Of a DNA stretch of 64,000 nucleotides, positions 1 to 11,045 are shown one piece after another. Location of the stretch: positions 17,639,001 through 17,703,000 of the forward strand of contig NC_083384.1 in NCBI RefSeq assembly GCF_031755915.1, read 5' to 3'. Position 1 is the stretch's first letter. The number at the start of each line of letters is the position of its first letter. A program made the position numbers and the translations under genes. This DNA is from Ziziphus jujuba (taxonomy: Eukaryota > Streptophyta > Magnoliopsida > Rosales > Rhamnaceae). The notes beneath the pieces were generated by a model, which saw only the letters and a program-made list of their open reading frames with translations, made no database searches and was not told the DNA's origin.

Positions 1-377
1 AACACCAAACCCGTGACCTCCTAATAAACACAAATGTGCAGTTTTTTTTTTTTTTTTTAAATATGTTGCCGTAAACCCTTTTTTTTTTTTTTGAATATAT
101 GAATGCAAATATTTAAGACTAAAACAGTAAAGAAAAATCAATAAAAACCAAAATCAACAAGAACAATGATGAAAGACAACCAACAAACTAGGAAACAAAA
201 ATACGGTAAAACTAGGAAATCCTAATTCAACTAGGAATGAATTTTTTTTTTTTAATGCAGAATATGTATGGGATGGATGAAATGTTAACCTAATGCTAAA
301 ATTGCAGAATAACACAAAAACAAATAAAGCAAACAAAGATAGATCAAACCTAAACAAAATTTGGCTTCAATACCAAA
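1..377 (-). mobile_element. Ty3/gypsy leader fragment (minus strand), running off the left edge
   Basis: Read on the minus strand, this stretch follows an LTR end (at 378) and a primer-binding-site-like sequence, so it should be the untranslated leader of a gypsy element whose gag would lie beyond the left edge. It is A/T rich with several poly-T runs. Its phrase around 285-320 resembles the stretch near 10,560-10,620 in the second minus-strand gypsy copy, supporting the leader assignment. The short open frame at 154-357 looks like chance in low-complexity DNA. Confidence 0.55.
362..375 (-). other. Primer-binding site, tRNA-iMet type (degenerate)
   Basis: On the minus strand, three bases after the LTR terminus, the sequence reads TGGTATTGAAGCCA. 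By eye this matches 11 of 14 positions of the complement to the 3' end of plant initiator-methionine tRNA, the usual primer of plant LTR retrotransposons. It fixes the LTR end at 378 and the direction of the element (leftward). Confidence 0.6.
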
Positions 378-1199
378 TGATACGAACCTAGGACGACCTG
401 CTCCTAAACTCGTATTATATTAGCCCGGATCTCAATTAAGTTCAAGTTCTAATGGAATGGACCTCAACCCCTACCCAACCTGTGGTTAGAAACCTTGGCA
501 TTATGTAGCTGCCACAATAGGGGATGGAAAACCTATTGATAAGTCAAGCTAAAACAACCAATTCTCTAATGGTGTTTTAGGTGTTCTCAAAGAACAAAGA
601 GATAATTAATCTCACAAGTATTTTCTTAATCAAATCAAAGTTCTATTCATATTGAAAAATAAGCCTTTAAATAGGCTTTGAAAGAAACAAAATAAACCCT
701 AAAACCCGTAGGAAAAATCGGCCACACAGTGAAGAATTCTAGCTTGGCTGAACCTTTCCTTTTCCTAATCTAATTAATTAATTCCCTTATTTTCAATTAG
801 GAATTAATTAATTTACAAACCACATAATAAAATAAAAACTCTCCTAAACTTATTTGTTCAATAATTAAATAAATACAAATCCAAAATTAAAGATAGTTTC
901 CTAAAACAAAAAGTAAAAACAAATCAGGAAACTAAATATGGTAATTTTCGGTTATGTTGGTAATGACCCTTCTTTGACCTAATTGGACTCCAAATCAGCT
1001 TCAATAGTCTTTTTGGGATGCCAAATAAGCTTATTATGAAGTTCCTCACGTTGCCTTTGCTTAGAAATATGAGAAAAGGCTAATACAGTAAAATATAGTA
1101 AAGCCAGCAAGGAATACAGCAAATTCGGCTTTGTCTTCCCCTTGTACGCAAACCACCATGTTGTTCGGCCTTGAAGCTGCTTTCGCTGTTTTCTATGAC
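378..1199 (-). repeat. Ty3/gypsy LTR, minus orientation (outer boundary uncertain)
   Basis: Positions 378 to about 925 are the reverse complement of about 5735-6265 with modest divergence. Shared landmarks are the paired AATTAATTAATTCC blocks, the TATTTAAAGGC promoter-like box and the terminal CCTAGGTTCGTATCA. The LTR end ...TATCA (378 on this strand) is followed by a primer-binding site. The upstream edge is unclear because 930-1199 does not match the plus-strand copy; the LTR may begin anywhere between about 1160 and 1200. Confidence 0.65.
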
Positions 1200-1523
1200 T
1201 CATTCACCATATGAATTGAACCCATAAGAATGGGGATCAAATTCATACAACCCGACCTCCATATTGGCACTAAAAACGTCACCCGGGCCCGTTTTGGCTT
1301 CTATTGCTTGTATGAGTAAAATAGGCCTTGGTTCTTTAGATATGGGCAACCCCTCTTGATTATAACTTATTCCTTTTATAAAGACAGCAAGATTTTCCTT
1401 GAACTTCTTGGCTTGGGCTCTAGTGATCGGCCCCACCTTCATCTGTATTGGATCAGCACCCCAGCGGGTTGTCGGTTGAACGGTCTCGGGCAGATTCGCA
1501 TCAGAATTTGTCCAAGCACTCAT
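1200..1523 (-). pseudogene. Ty3/gypsy pol C-terminal tail (minus strand)
   Basis: The 107-residue translation carries the block DANLPETVQPTTRWG and then PITRAQAKKF. Both are recognisably the same as DANLPELAQPTTHWG and PITRVQAKRF in the plus-strand polyprotein at 5240-5400. This is the region after the integrase domain, directly upstream of the 3' LTR. The integrase core and its C-terminal barrel are missing: homology starts abruptly near 1507. The fragment ends in a stop at 1200, just before the LTR. It is a piece of a broken element, not a separate gene. Confidence 0.75.
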
Positions 1524-1536
1524 AGGTGAGATAAAA

Positions 1537-2338
1537 TCTGATCCTAAACCTCAAAAATTTAGCGAAATAATTTGTTTTAAGTGCCAAGGAAGAGAACACA
1601 TAGCCAGCTAATGCCCAAATAGAAGAATCATGGTATTAAAGGGTGATGGTGAGCTGGAATCTGCAAGTGAAGAAAGCGAAGCTGAAACAAAGCAAGAGGA
1701 GGAATGCAATGATGATGAAGCCGAACCAGTAGACACATCTAATGCCGAGTTGAGCTTGGTTTCAAGGAGAGTACTTGCTGTCTACAAAGATGAAGAGCAG
1801 ATACAAAGAGAAAATATCTTCCACACTCGTTGCGAAATACAAGGTATGATTTGTAGCATGATTATAGATAATGGGAGTTGTACCAACGTGATAAGTAATC
1901 TTGTAGTTGATAAATTAGGCTTGAAAACAATTAAACATCCAGAACCCTATAGGTTATAATGGTTAAATGATAGTGCTAAGATGAGGGTAAATAAGCAAGC
2001 CAAAGTTAAATTTAATATATGTAGGTATGCAGATGTTGTCTTGTGTGACATTGTACCAATGTATGCCGGACATATTTTACTAGGTAGACCATGGCAATTT
2101 GACAAAGATGCTACTCATTTTGGTTGAGAAAATAGTGTTGTTTTCAGGTTTAAAGGGAAAAAAAATCAAGCTGGAGCCATTGACTCCCAAGGAGGTCTAC
2201 AAAGATCAACTACAAATGCAACAAAGGAGGGAGGCCGAAAAACTCAAGGAGAAAACAAGTATGGTACCAACAGCTTCGCCATGCTTTCAAGAAGGTGAGA
2301 TTGAGGTTGCTGATCAAGGTAAGCTTTCTAAAACCTAA
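1537..2338 (+). pseudogene. Ty3/gypsy gag C-terminus and aspartic protease (5'-truncated)
   Basis: The plus-strand element begins abruptly in gag, shortly before the CCHC zinc knuckle (1573-1614, C-F-K-C...H...C). An in-frame TAA at 1609 sits just before the last cysteine. The acidic linker is followed by the retropepsin-like segment IIDNGSCTNV; the family motif is usually DSG, so the active-site triplet is altered to DNG. The downstream flap and LLGRPWQFD motif are present. A TAA at about 1957 and a TGA near 2125 interrupt the frame. The reading frame shifts at an A-run near 2158-2166, after which the linker GKKIKLEPLTPKEVYKDQ continues in the pol frame. No 5' LTR, primer site or N-terminal gag is attached. 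Confidence 0.8.
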
Positions 2339-2611
2339 ATCGAGTGGAAAAACCAAGAGAAAGCTTAGAGGGGGGTGAGAAAAGAGAGCAAACCCGAGAG
2401 CACCAAAAATCTGGAAATTTTCGCAAATGAGAGCCAAACCGAGGGAAGAAAAAGAAAAGAAAGAAAAGAGAGGAAAAACCAGAATTTTTATTTGAGTTTT
2501 GGGGATGTTAATAAGGCTATTGAATGTACAAAACCCTTGCTAGTCATGATCTAAAAAGAAAACTATTTTAATGATCAAACTAACTTTGAAGAACTTGAAT
2601 TACCAGGTTCA

Positions 2612-3655
2612 ATGATTTCTCTTTTGAAGGAATTTGGAGATGTTTTCCCGAATGAGATTCCAAGTGGGCTACCACCTATTCGAGGGATAGAACATCAAAT
2701 TAACTTTGTCCCAGGGGCTTCCATACCAAATAAGCCAGCATATAGAAGCAATCCCGAAGAAACAAAGGAGCTGCAAAAACAGGTAAATGACCTACTTAAT
2801 AAAGGATACATTCGTGAGAGTTTAAGTCCATGTGCTGTTCCTGTTTTGTTGGTACCTAAAAAAGATGGTTCTTGGAGAATGTGTGTTGATTATAGGGCTA
2901 TAAATAACATCACCATTAAATATAGACATCTCATTCCTAGATTAGATGATATGCTTGATGAGTTGCATGGTGCTTACATGTTTACTAAAATTGATCTTAG
3001 GAGTGGTTATCATCAAATTAGAATAAAAGAAGGTGATGAATGGAAAACCGCATTTAAAACTAACTATGGGCTGTATGAATGGTTAGTTATGCCTTTTGGA
3101 TTATCTAATGCACCTAGTACTTTCATGAGGCTTATGAATCATGTAATGCATCCATTTATTGGTAAATTTGTGGTTGTCTATTTTGATGATATTTTGGTGT
3201 ATAGCCGAAACTTAGATGAGCATGTGGATCAACTTAGGCAAGTTTTGCAAGTTCTTAGAAAGGAAAGATTGTTTACTAACATGAACAAGTGTGATTTTTG
3301 CAAAGATGAGCTTGTTCTTCTAGGATTTGTAGTAAGTGCTGCAGGAATCAAAGTGGATCAAGCTAAAGTGCAAGCAATCAAAGAGTGGCCGGTTCCTACA
3401 ACAATCACCCAAGTGAGGAGTTTCCATGGCTTGGCAAGTTTTTATAGAAGATTTGTAAAGGATTTTAGCACCACAGCCACACCTTTGAATGAAGTTTTCA
3501 AGAAGAATGTTGGCTTTAAATGGGGGGAAGTACAAGAAAAATCTTTTAATTTGTTGAAAGAAAAATTGTGTAATGCACCTTTATTAGTTTTGCCAAATTT
3601 TTCTAAGATTTTTGAAATTGAATGTGATGCTTCGGGTGTAGGTATTGGAGCTGTC
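2612..3655 (+). pseudogene. Ty3/gypsy reverse transcriptase domain
   Basis: This open stretch of about 348 residues is a nearly full gypsy reverse transcriptase. Visible in order are the pre-RT segment ([13 protein letters not shown]), fingers/palm motifs ([25 protein letters not shown]), [24 protein letters not shown], the intact catalytic YFDDILVYS near 3179, LLGFVVS, and the start of RNase H at [10 protein letters not shown] single TAA at 3655-3657 separates it from the RNase H part in the same frame, where related polyproteins carry a sense codon. The preceding linker, 2339-2611, is in the same frame with a few stops. The catalytic residues survive, but the polyprotein cannot be read through. 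Confidence 0.9.
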
Positions 3656-3658
3656 TAA

Positions 3659-4225
3659 ATGCAAGAAGAAAGACCTATAGCCTACTTTAGTGAAAAATTA
3701 AATGGAGCTCCACTAAACTACCCGACATATAACAATGAGATGTATGCTTTGGTGAGGGCTTTGGAGACGTGGCAGCATTATCTCATGCCAAAGGAGTTTG
3801 TGATTCATACGGATCATGAGTCTTTGAAGCATATTAAGGGTCAAGGGAAGCTCAACCAAAGGCATGCCAAGTGGATTGAATTTATTGAAACCTTTCCATA
3901 TGTGATCCGCTACAAAACAGGTAAGGAAAATGTGGTTGCCGATGCATTATCGCGAAGGTATGTACTCTTTTCTACCTTAGATGTTAGATTACTTGGATTT
4001 GAACAATTGAACAAAATTTATGAGCATGATAGTGGCTTTGGAGAAATTTTTAGAACCTATTTGAAATATGGATTTAATAAATTTTACATATTTGAGGGGT
4101 ATTTGTTTAAGGAAAACACACTTTGTGTGCCTAATTGTAGCATTAGGGAATTATTGGTTCGGGAAGGACATGGGGGTGGTTTAATGGGTCATTTTAGTGT
4201 TTTTAAAACTTTATCCTTGCTGTAA
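3659..4225 (+). pseudogene. Ty3/gypsy RNase H and integrase zinc-binding start
   Basis: This continues the frame of the reverse transcriptase. RNase H signatures are the aspartate in ECDASG just upstream, the glutamate in [13 protein letters not shown], and the aspartate in [26 protein letters not shown] near 3920-3960 marks the end of RNase H. The integrase N-terminal zinc-binding domain follows (CIPN-like segment, [12 protein letters not shown] with the two histidines). A TAA at 4223 breaks the domain before its cysteines, which appear at CERCLKSQK near 4268. Confidence 0.85.
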
Positions 4226-5554
4226 GAACATTTTTATTGGCCGAACATGAGGAGAAATGTTGAGAGAATTTGTGAAAGATGTTTGAAGTCTCAAAAACCA
4301 AAATCAACAATGAAGCCGCATGGATTGTACAAGCCTTTGCCAATTCCTACGTATCCTTGGGTAGATTTGTCTATGGATTTTATTCTTGGATTGCCTAGGT
4401 CAAGGACGGGTAAGGATTCAATATTTGTTGTAGTAGATAGGTTTTCTAAGATGGCACGTTTTATTACATGTAATAAAACTGATGATGCATCCAATGTTGC
4501 TAATTTATTTTTCAAGGAAATTGTGAGATTGCATGGAATGCCAAGAACTATTGTTTCGGATAGGGATGCTAAGTTCTTAAGTTATTTTTGGAAAACTTTG
4601 TGGGCTAAGTTAGGTACTAAGCTTTTATTTTCAACTATTTGTCATCCATAAATTGATGGACAAACCGAAGTAGTGAATAGGACTTTGTCTGCATTGTTGA
4701 GAGCATTAATTAGTCGAAATTTGAGAACTTGGGAGGATTGTTTGCCACATGTTGAATTTGCTTATAATAGGTCTTTGCAATCAGCAACTAAATTTACTCA
4801 TTTTGAAATTATTTATGGTTTTAATCCTTTAACTCCACTAGATCTAACACCTTTATCTTTAAGTGAATGTGCTAATCTAGATGGGAAATAAAAAGCTGAT
4901 TTTGTTAAGTAGATTCATGAAAAGACTAAGGCTAATATTGAGAGGAGGACCGAGCAATATGCAAGGAATGCTAAGTAAGGCCGAAAACAGGTTGTTTTTG
5001 AACCTGGGGATTGGGTTTGGTTACACTTGAGGAAGCAGAGGTTTCCCGAACAGTGGAAATCAAAATTGATGCCGAAAGGTGATGGACCTTTTCAAGTTTT
5101 GGAGCGGATAAATGACAATGCTTACAAACTTGATTTACCAGGTGAGTATAATATTAGTGCTACATTCAATGTTGCTGATTTGTCTCCTTTTGCTACAGGT
5201 GATGACTTTGATTTGAGGGCAAATCCTTTTCAAGAGGAGGGGAATGATGCGAATCTGCCCGAGCTTGCACAACCAACAACTCACTGGGGTACTGATCCGA
5301 TACGGATGAAGACTAGACCGATCACTAGGGTTCAAGCTAAGAGGTTTAACGACAACCTTGCTGCCTTTATCCAGAAAGTAATTCATTCTCAAAAGGGTTT
5401 GTCCATACCTGAAGATAAAAGACCTATTTTAAGTATCCAAGTGGTGGAGGCTGATACATCGAACATTTTACATCGGACACCCATACATCGGACATTTTAT
5501 ATCGGACACCCATGCCTCGGACATCTGACCTCGGACTTCAGACATCAGACATAA
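4226..5554 (+). pseudogene. Ty3/gypsy integrase core and C-terminal domain
   Basis: The same frame carries the rest of the integrase. The HHCC cysteines are CERC near 4268. The D,D,E core residues are visible as [16 protein letters not shown] and [10 protein letters not shown]; all three acidic residues are retained. The C-terminal GPFQVLERINDNAYKLDLP barrel follows near 5080. Stops at about 4649, 4889, 4910 and 4976 interrupt it. Reading continues past the domain into the variable tail (DANLPELAQPTTHWG, PITRVQAKRF) and ends inside a tandem repeat at 5552. No chromodomain was recognised. One frame from 2612 to 5554 with only point stops suggests moderate age. Confidence 0.85.
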
Positions 5555-5715
5555 CTTAGCTCGGACAAACATTAGTTAGTTCGGACAGACATAAGTTAGC
5601 TCAGATAGACATCAGTTAACTCAGACAGACATAAGTTAGCTCAGAAAAATATAAGTTAGCTCGGACATCAGGCAGACATAAGTTAGCTCGGATATCAGAC
5701 ATAAGTCAGCTTAGT
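5551..5715 (+). repeat. Short tandem repeat, ~20-bp unit, between pol tail and LTR
   Basis: About seven imperfect units of the form TCGGACAGACATAAGTTAGC follow each other, some with internal extensions. They are preceded (5455-5550) by a looser TCGGACAT-rich stretch. The array sits just downstream of the pol stop, where the polypurine tract and LTR start would be expected. The related minus-strand copy (930-1200) has no such array. Confidence 0.8.
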
Positions 5716-5729
5716 TGTCAAACTAGTCA

Positions 5730-6265
5730 ACTCGTTTTCTGATTTGTGTTTGACTTTTCTTTTTGGGTTTTTATTTATTTACTGGACAAATAAGTTTAGG
5801 AAATTTTTTATTTTATTATTTTGTTTTTAAATTAATTAATTCCTAATTGAAAATAAGGGAATTAATTAATTAGATTAGGAAAAGGAAAGATTCGGTCAAG
5901 CAAGAACTCTTCATTGTGTGGCCGGTTTTTCCTAGGGTTTTTAGGGTTTATTTTGTTTTTTTCAAAGCCTATTTAAAGGCTTATTTTTCAATAAGAATAC
6001 AACTTTGATTTGATTGAGAAAATACTTGTGAGATTAATTATATCTTTGTTCTTTAAGAACACCTAAAACACCATTAGAGAATTGGTTATTTTAGCTTGAC
6101 TTGTCAATAGGTTTTCCATCCCCTATTGTGGCGTCTACATTATACCAAGGTTTCTAACTATAGGTTGGTTAGGGGTTGAGGTCAATTCCATTAGAACTTG
6201 AACTTAATTAAAATCCAGGCTAATATAATACGGGTTTAGGGGCAGGACGTCCTAGGTTCGTATCA
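5730..6265 (+). repeat. Ty3/gypsy 3' LTR, plus orientation
   Basis: This is the reverse-complement partner of 378-925 (see that entry). It contains a TATTTAAAGGC box near 5970 and ends ...CCTAGGTTCGTATCA at 6265. The next base onward is minus-strand integrase sequence of another gypsy element, so the LTR end is an exact junction. The start of the LTR cannot be fixed because the 5' partner of this element is absent. Confidence 0.75.
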
Positions 6266-7300
6266 CCTCTCCTTCTTAACGTATAATCAGACCCAATCTC
6301 CAAGCTCAAAGACAACCTTCTTTCTTCTTTTGTTGGCTTGTTTTGCATATTGCTCTGTCTTTCTCTCTATCTTTGCACATGCCTTTTCCTATAGAAGCTT
6401 ACCCAATTTGGCTTTCCTCTTTCCATCTACATTAGCTCTTTGACTTAAAGGTAATGGTGATAAATCCAATAGAGTTAAAGGATTAAAACCATAAACAAGT
6501 TCAAAAGATGAAAAATTATAGTAGAATGAATAGTCCTATTGTATGAAAACTCTACATGTGGTAAACACTCTTCCCAAATTTTAATGTTTTTACAAAATAA
6601 AGCTCTTAGCAAGGTAGACAAAGTCTTATTTACTATTGTTTGACCATCAGTTTGAAGATGAGAAGTAGTAGAAACAACAACTTAGTACCTAGTTTAGCCT
6701 ATTAAGTCTTCCAAAAATAACTTAGCAATTTTGCATTTTTATGATAAACTATTGTTCTCGGCATACCATGCAATTAAACAATTTCTTTGAAAAATAAGTT
6801 AGCAATATGGGATGCATCATCTATTTTATAACAAGTAATAAAGTGTGCCATTTTAGAAAACCTATCAACCACAATAAAAATAAAGTCCCTACCACTTTTT
6901 GTTCTTGGTAATCCTAATACAAAGTCCATGGAGATATCAATTCAAGGATGACTAGGAATAAGAAATGGTGTATATAATCCATGAGGGTTCAACTTTGATT
7001 TAACTTATTTACACCATAATTTTTATCTACATCCTTTCTCATGCACGACCAATAAAAATATTCATGCAATATAGCTACACCAAAATGTCCCATTAAACCG
7101 CCACAATGAGGTTTTCTAACCAATAATTCATGCAAACTACAATTAGGAATGCATGATTTATCTTCCATAAAGATGAAACCATCAAAAAGATAAAACTTAC
7201 CTTCAGCATGCCTCTCACATTGCAAATAAATTTCAGCAAAGTCTTCATCACTTGCACAAAGACGCATACTTTCTCTGCCATAACCTTTATCAAAAAGTTA
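6266..7300 (-). pseudogene. Ty3/gypsy integrase, minus strand, truncated at the LTR junction
   Basis: Reading from 7300 down, the zinc-binding domain appears first (PNCSLHELLVRKPHCGGLMG, with one H replaced in the PHCGG region). The core follows ([12 protein letters not shown], [26 protein letters not shown]), then the late-core segment ([13 protein letters not shown]). It stops dead at 6266 within the segment that corresponds to DWVWLHLRKQRF in the plus-strand copy, where the foreign LTR end begins. Many stops and frameshifts are present. It is a relic of the minus-strand element occupying 6266-9440. Confidence 0.8.
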
Positions 7301-7610
7301 ACTTACCTTACATTGCAATTCCATTTTTTCCTTGGAATTGGTTCTATATGCAGGCTTGTTGGGAAGTGAATCTCTAGGAATGAAATCTATTTTATGTTTA
7401 ATTCCTCTTAATAAAGATAATCCTTTAGTAATCTCCCCTGGAAAGACATCCTCATTTCCTGCAAAAGAGATATAACAGAACTAGGCAAAGTAGGATCATT
7501 AGGGTTAGCCAAATAATTCAAGTAACATTCTTTATACATCATTATAAACATTGGCTTCCTGCTTAAGAAAGCTTTCTTTATTTCACTCTGTTTTGCATAA
7601 AATGCCACTC
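7301..7610 (-). pseudogene. Ty3/gypsy protease-RT linker with the RT/RNase H region deleted
   Basis: The minus-strand frame 7608-7408 contains LPSSVISLLQE, the segment preceding reverse transcriptase in this family (compare [11 protein letters not shown] at 2618). After a frameshift the pre-RT stretch (GIEHQI-like, then NKPAYR-like) can be followed to about 7320. Sequence then jumps directly into integrase (CASDEDFAEIYLQCE). By comparison with the plus-strand copy, roughly 1.2 kb encoding the whole reverse transcriptase and RNase H is missing. Confidence 0.75.
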
Positions 7611-7810
7611 TGTTTCACATAAAATGCCTCTTCTTTTTCTTTTTTTTTTCCCCCTATTTCCCTCTTGTTTTTCTTTTTCTTTCCTCTCACTTTCAGCTAT
7701 GCGTTTAGCACTTTCTTTCTAAGAATGCAGCTCGGCCTCATGTGATTTCTCCTCCTTTGTATTTTTTTTTTTTTTTGGTTGGCCGAGGGTGGAATCATCC
7801 TCTCTCCCTT

Positions 7811-8400
7811 TTAATTTTTAGCCTCTCTTGCAGTTTGCTTCCCCATTGACTTTTGTATAGCTATTTGATCTTCCAATACTTGTTTAGGAGATAATGGTGC
7901 AATTACAACTCTTTTACCTTTAAAATTAAACTTATACATGTTAGTTCGACTATAATCTAAAGCATCCTTGTCATATTGCCAAAGACGATCTAATAACAAG
8001 TGTTTAGCCTGTATAAGAATTATATCACACAAAACTTCATTAATATATTTCTTGATAGTAAAATTACCTAACTTGTTTAGTCACCTTTACACCACCACTA
8101 TCGTTCAACCATTGTAACTTATAGGGATTTAGATGTTTAAATGTAGGTAAGCCTATTTTTCAACAAGCAAAGTACCAACAATGTTTGCATAACTACCACC
8201 ATTAATTATCACACTATACACCTTGTCTTGGAGTTTGCATCTATTATGAAAGATGTTCTCACGTTATATATCTTCCTCATCTTTGTACAATGCCAATGCT
8301 TCTCTCACCATCATATTCAATCCTTCATGATATGGTAGCTTTTCCTCATCTCGATAATCATTGTAACCTTCTAAAGGTGACATCTCTGTGTCACTTGAAT
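7811..8400 (-). pseudogene. Ty3/gypsy protease region, minus strand
   Basis: Reading downward from 8400, the segment EALALYKDEED and RENIFHNRC match the plus-strand protease leader. The active-site region reads INGGSYANIV where DSG would be expected, so the catalytic aspartate is lost. The later LLLDRLWQYDKDALDYSRTN segment and VIAPLSPKQVLEDQI linker follow, ending near 7811. Several stops interrupt it. Between about 7625 and 7810 lies low-complexity pyrimidine-rich sequence corresponding to the lysine-rich linker. Confidence 0.7.
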
Positions 8401-9445
8401 CCTCTTCCTCGTACTCTATTGCTCCACTCTCTTGTATAACCATTGTCCTTCAATTTGGACATTGGCTAGCTATATGTCCCCTACCTTGACACTTGAAACA
8501 CATTATATCACAATTATGAGAAAGGGTTGGATCAGACTTTCTTGATTGGAGTGGCTTAGAACTTTCAACCTTAGCTTCTATTTTCAGTCTTAAAATTGTT
8601 TTTAAATCTTGTTTAACTTTATTGGCACTCCATGGATTGATCGGTGATTTTCAAGGGTTTTATGCACTAGATACACATGTGGTACCCCTCCTCTTGAGTT
8701 GTTGCTCTATTTTGATCGTCATATGCAACGTCTCCTCAAGATCCATATATTGGTGCAAATCTACATGGTCAGCAATGTTCTTGTTCAAACTTGTAGGAAA
8801 ACGAGCCATTTTAGATTCCTTATCCTCCAACATATTAATTCTAAGCATTAGAGACTCCATCTCTTGGTGGTACTTTCGCTACTTTCCTTGAACTCTGAGA
8901 ACAAATTTGTAACTTTTGATAAATACTACGATAATAATGGCTAAGTACAAATCTCTTTCTGATTAAAGTTTTCATCTCTCCCCATGTTAAAAATTGGTGC
9001 TTGGCTAGCTCTCCTCCTAGTAGTGCATTCCTTGTCCCACCACTTTAAAGCACAGTCAAGAAACTCCACTCTTGCTAGCCTGACCTTTTTAGAATTTGAC
9101 TAATCATGATAGTAAAAAACCATCTCAACTCTTTGCTCCCACTCAAGGTAAGCTTTGGTATCCATCTTACCATGGAATAAAGGTGTTTTAAGCTTGATAC
9201 CCCTATTGTCTTCCTTATAGTTCCCCATTTTTGTACTAGTTGAATTGAAATTTTCATCTTCTAAACCATCTCCATCAGTTCTAATAGTATGTTCATCTTG
9301 TTGCACACCTTTTCCCATATTTCTTCCAACTTGTGGGGTGGTTTGTTGTACAGAAGCATCCATCCTTGATTTCTCCTCTAAGCTCTTTTATTTCAGCCTT
9401 GAAATCTACCTTGAGCTTTTCCATCATGTCACCAATTAGAGCTTG
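8401..9445 (-). pseudogene. Ty3/gypsy gag, minus strand
   Basis: The retrotransposon gag domain is visible as LKTPLFHGKMDTKAYLEW (about 9190-9130), then MLRINMLEDKESKMARFPTS and YMDLEETLHMTIKIEQQLKR (8860-8670). A complete CCHC zinc knuckle follows at 8500-8459 (C-F-K-C-Q-G-R-G-H-I-A-S-Q-C). The knuckle here is intact, unlike the plus-strand copy. Stops and frameshifts split the rest. Gag would form the virus-like particle and the knuckle would bind element RNA. This part belongs to the same minus-strand element as 6266-8400. Confidence 0.8.
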
Positions 9446-11045
9446 TAAAAGTCTTGGATTAAAATTATTTTTTGTGCCATTTATTCTAGAAAAAGATTAG
9501 TAATAAAAGAATAATAATATAAGAGATCCTCACAATTTCACTCCCTCACTTGTTTCACTCAATTAAGGTCTCAACACTCGTGTTTGCGCACTAATTTTGG
9601 TTTTTACCTTTTAACGAGCTCACACTCTCTTGCATTTTCCTTCACTTAGTTAAATCTATTGGTTCTTTGTAAAACTAAATCCCAAACAATACTAAGCTAA
9701 AAGTTCGGTCCAATTAACTTATCAATAAGATTGACTAACATAGAAGAACAAAAAACAAGCAAAAACAAATAATAGAACAACTAGTTTCAGCCAATGAAAA
9801 AAATTGACCAAAGAATTGAAACAAATTGACCACAATAATAAATTTTGAAATAACAAGTAATTTAGATAGGAAAAAGACAATTTAAGTTGACAAAGAATCA
9901 ATTAAACCAAAGAATATAGAAGTAAGAAAATAATACCTTGAATTGGCCTTAATTGTTTCGTTAAAGCTTAAGGCTTAGTGCTCCTTTTTCTAGCCAAACC
10001 TAAATCACTCAATTTGCAATATATATATCTTAATTAAAACCAGCAATAACAATAATCTTCACAATAGACTTCGGTTTTCACTTTTTTTTTAATACTTTTT
10101 TTAACATTTTTTTTTTTTTTTTTTTTGCATATCAGCAAATATCAAGTAATTCAGCAGCAACAATATTACCAAATATCTATCTCAATCCAAGTAATTCAAC
10201 ACAACTCATATATTACACCAATGGATAAAATTTGATTCAATTCAGTTCCATTAATATATTTCGACAAGGATGCAATCTGATGCAATTTTTTTTTTTTATC
10301 AATGTACTATGATGATAATGCAAAATTAATGACTAGAATTTAGCAAGAAAAAATCACACAGAAACCAATTCTTCGTAGAGAACAATTGATATAATTTCAG
10401 CCAAAATTCAAGATTAGGAAATCGTAAGGACACCAAAGAGTTTTAGACCCAAACAAAGTTTGATGCTCAAGAAAACCTAAATAAGACTCAGACTCAAACA
10501 AAATGTAAGGCAAATTTTTTTTTTTTTTTTTTGGGATTTCTTTTAGATGTTGATGATAATGAAGAACTAACACAAATATATTAGAATGTAATCTAACTTA
10601 ATGCTAAATTGCAACAAAAAATGTAAAAAATAAAATTAAAGGATAATCCAAAATTGAAGTACATGCAAAAAAGCTAAAAAATTCTTCCAAAATTGTTTAA
10701 TAAACTCAAAACCCTAAATTCTAACTTATTTCCTAATTTAAATTTGACTAATCAATTCCTTTATAGTTTAGGATCCTAAACGACTAATTACATGACAATT
10801 TAAGACTAGAAAACTAGTTAGCATTTAATTATCTAACTAAAAATAATTAAATAAATAAAAATGAAAGGTTTCTTGAAATCAAAATAAGTCTAAAATTGTA
10901 AAACTTAGGAAACAAATAACCTGGTGACCAAGTAAGACACATAATTGGTCTAAAAAGAAAATAAGCTGATTTCTTTCTTTTCAAGCCCTGTTGGACAGCC
11001 ACTTAGATGCTACATGTCATACCACGTTCCAAAGATTCCATGTCA
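9446..11045 (-). mobile_element. Degenerate gypsy leader and LTR remnant (minus strand)
   Basis: This stretch lies between gag (9445) and an integrase tail (11,046), where a leader, primer site and LTR are expected. Around 10,560-10,620 it resembles the leader at 285-360. Around 10,830-10,950 the run of AATTAATTAAATAAAT-type blocks and the phrase near GGAAACAAATAACC recall the LTR at 800-960. No clean primer-binding site or LTR ends were found. Poly-T runs occur at 10,081, 10,110, 10,288 and 10,517. The call rests mainly on position. Confidence 0.45.

Noticed and set aside
979..1203. 74-residue minus-strand frame as a separate gene
   Set aside because: It lies between the pol tail stop and the LTR on the same strand and looks like chance reading through untranslated element sequence.
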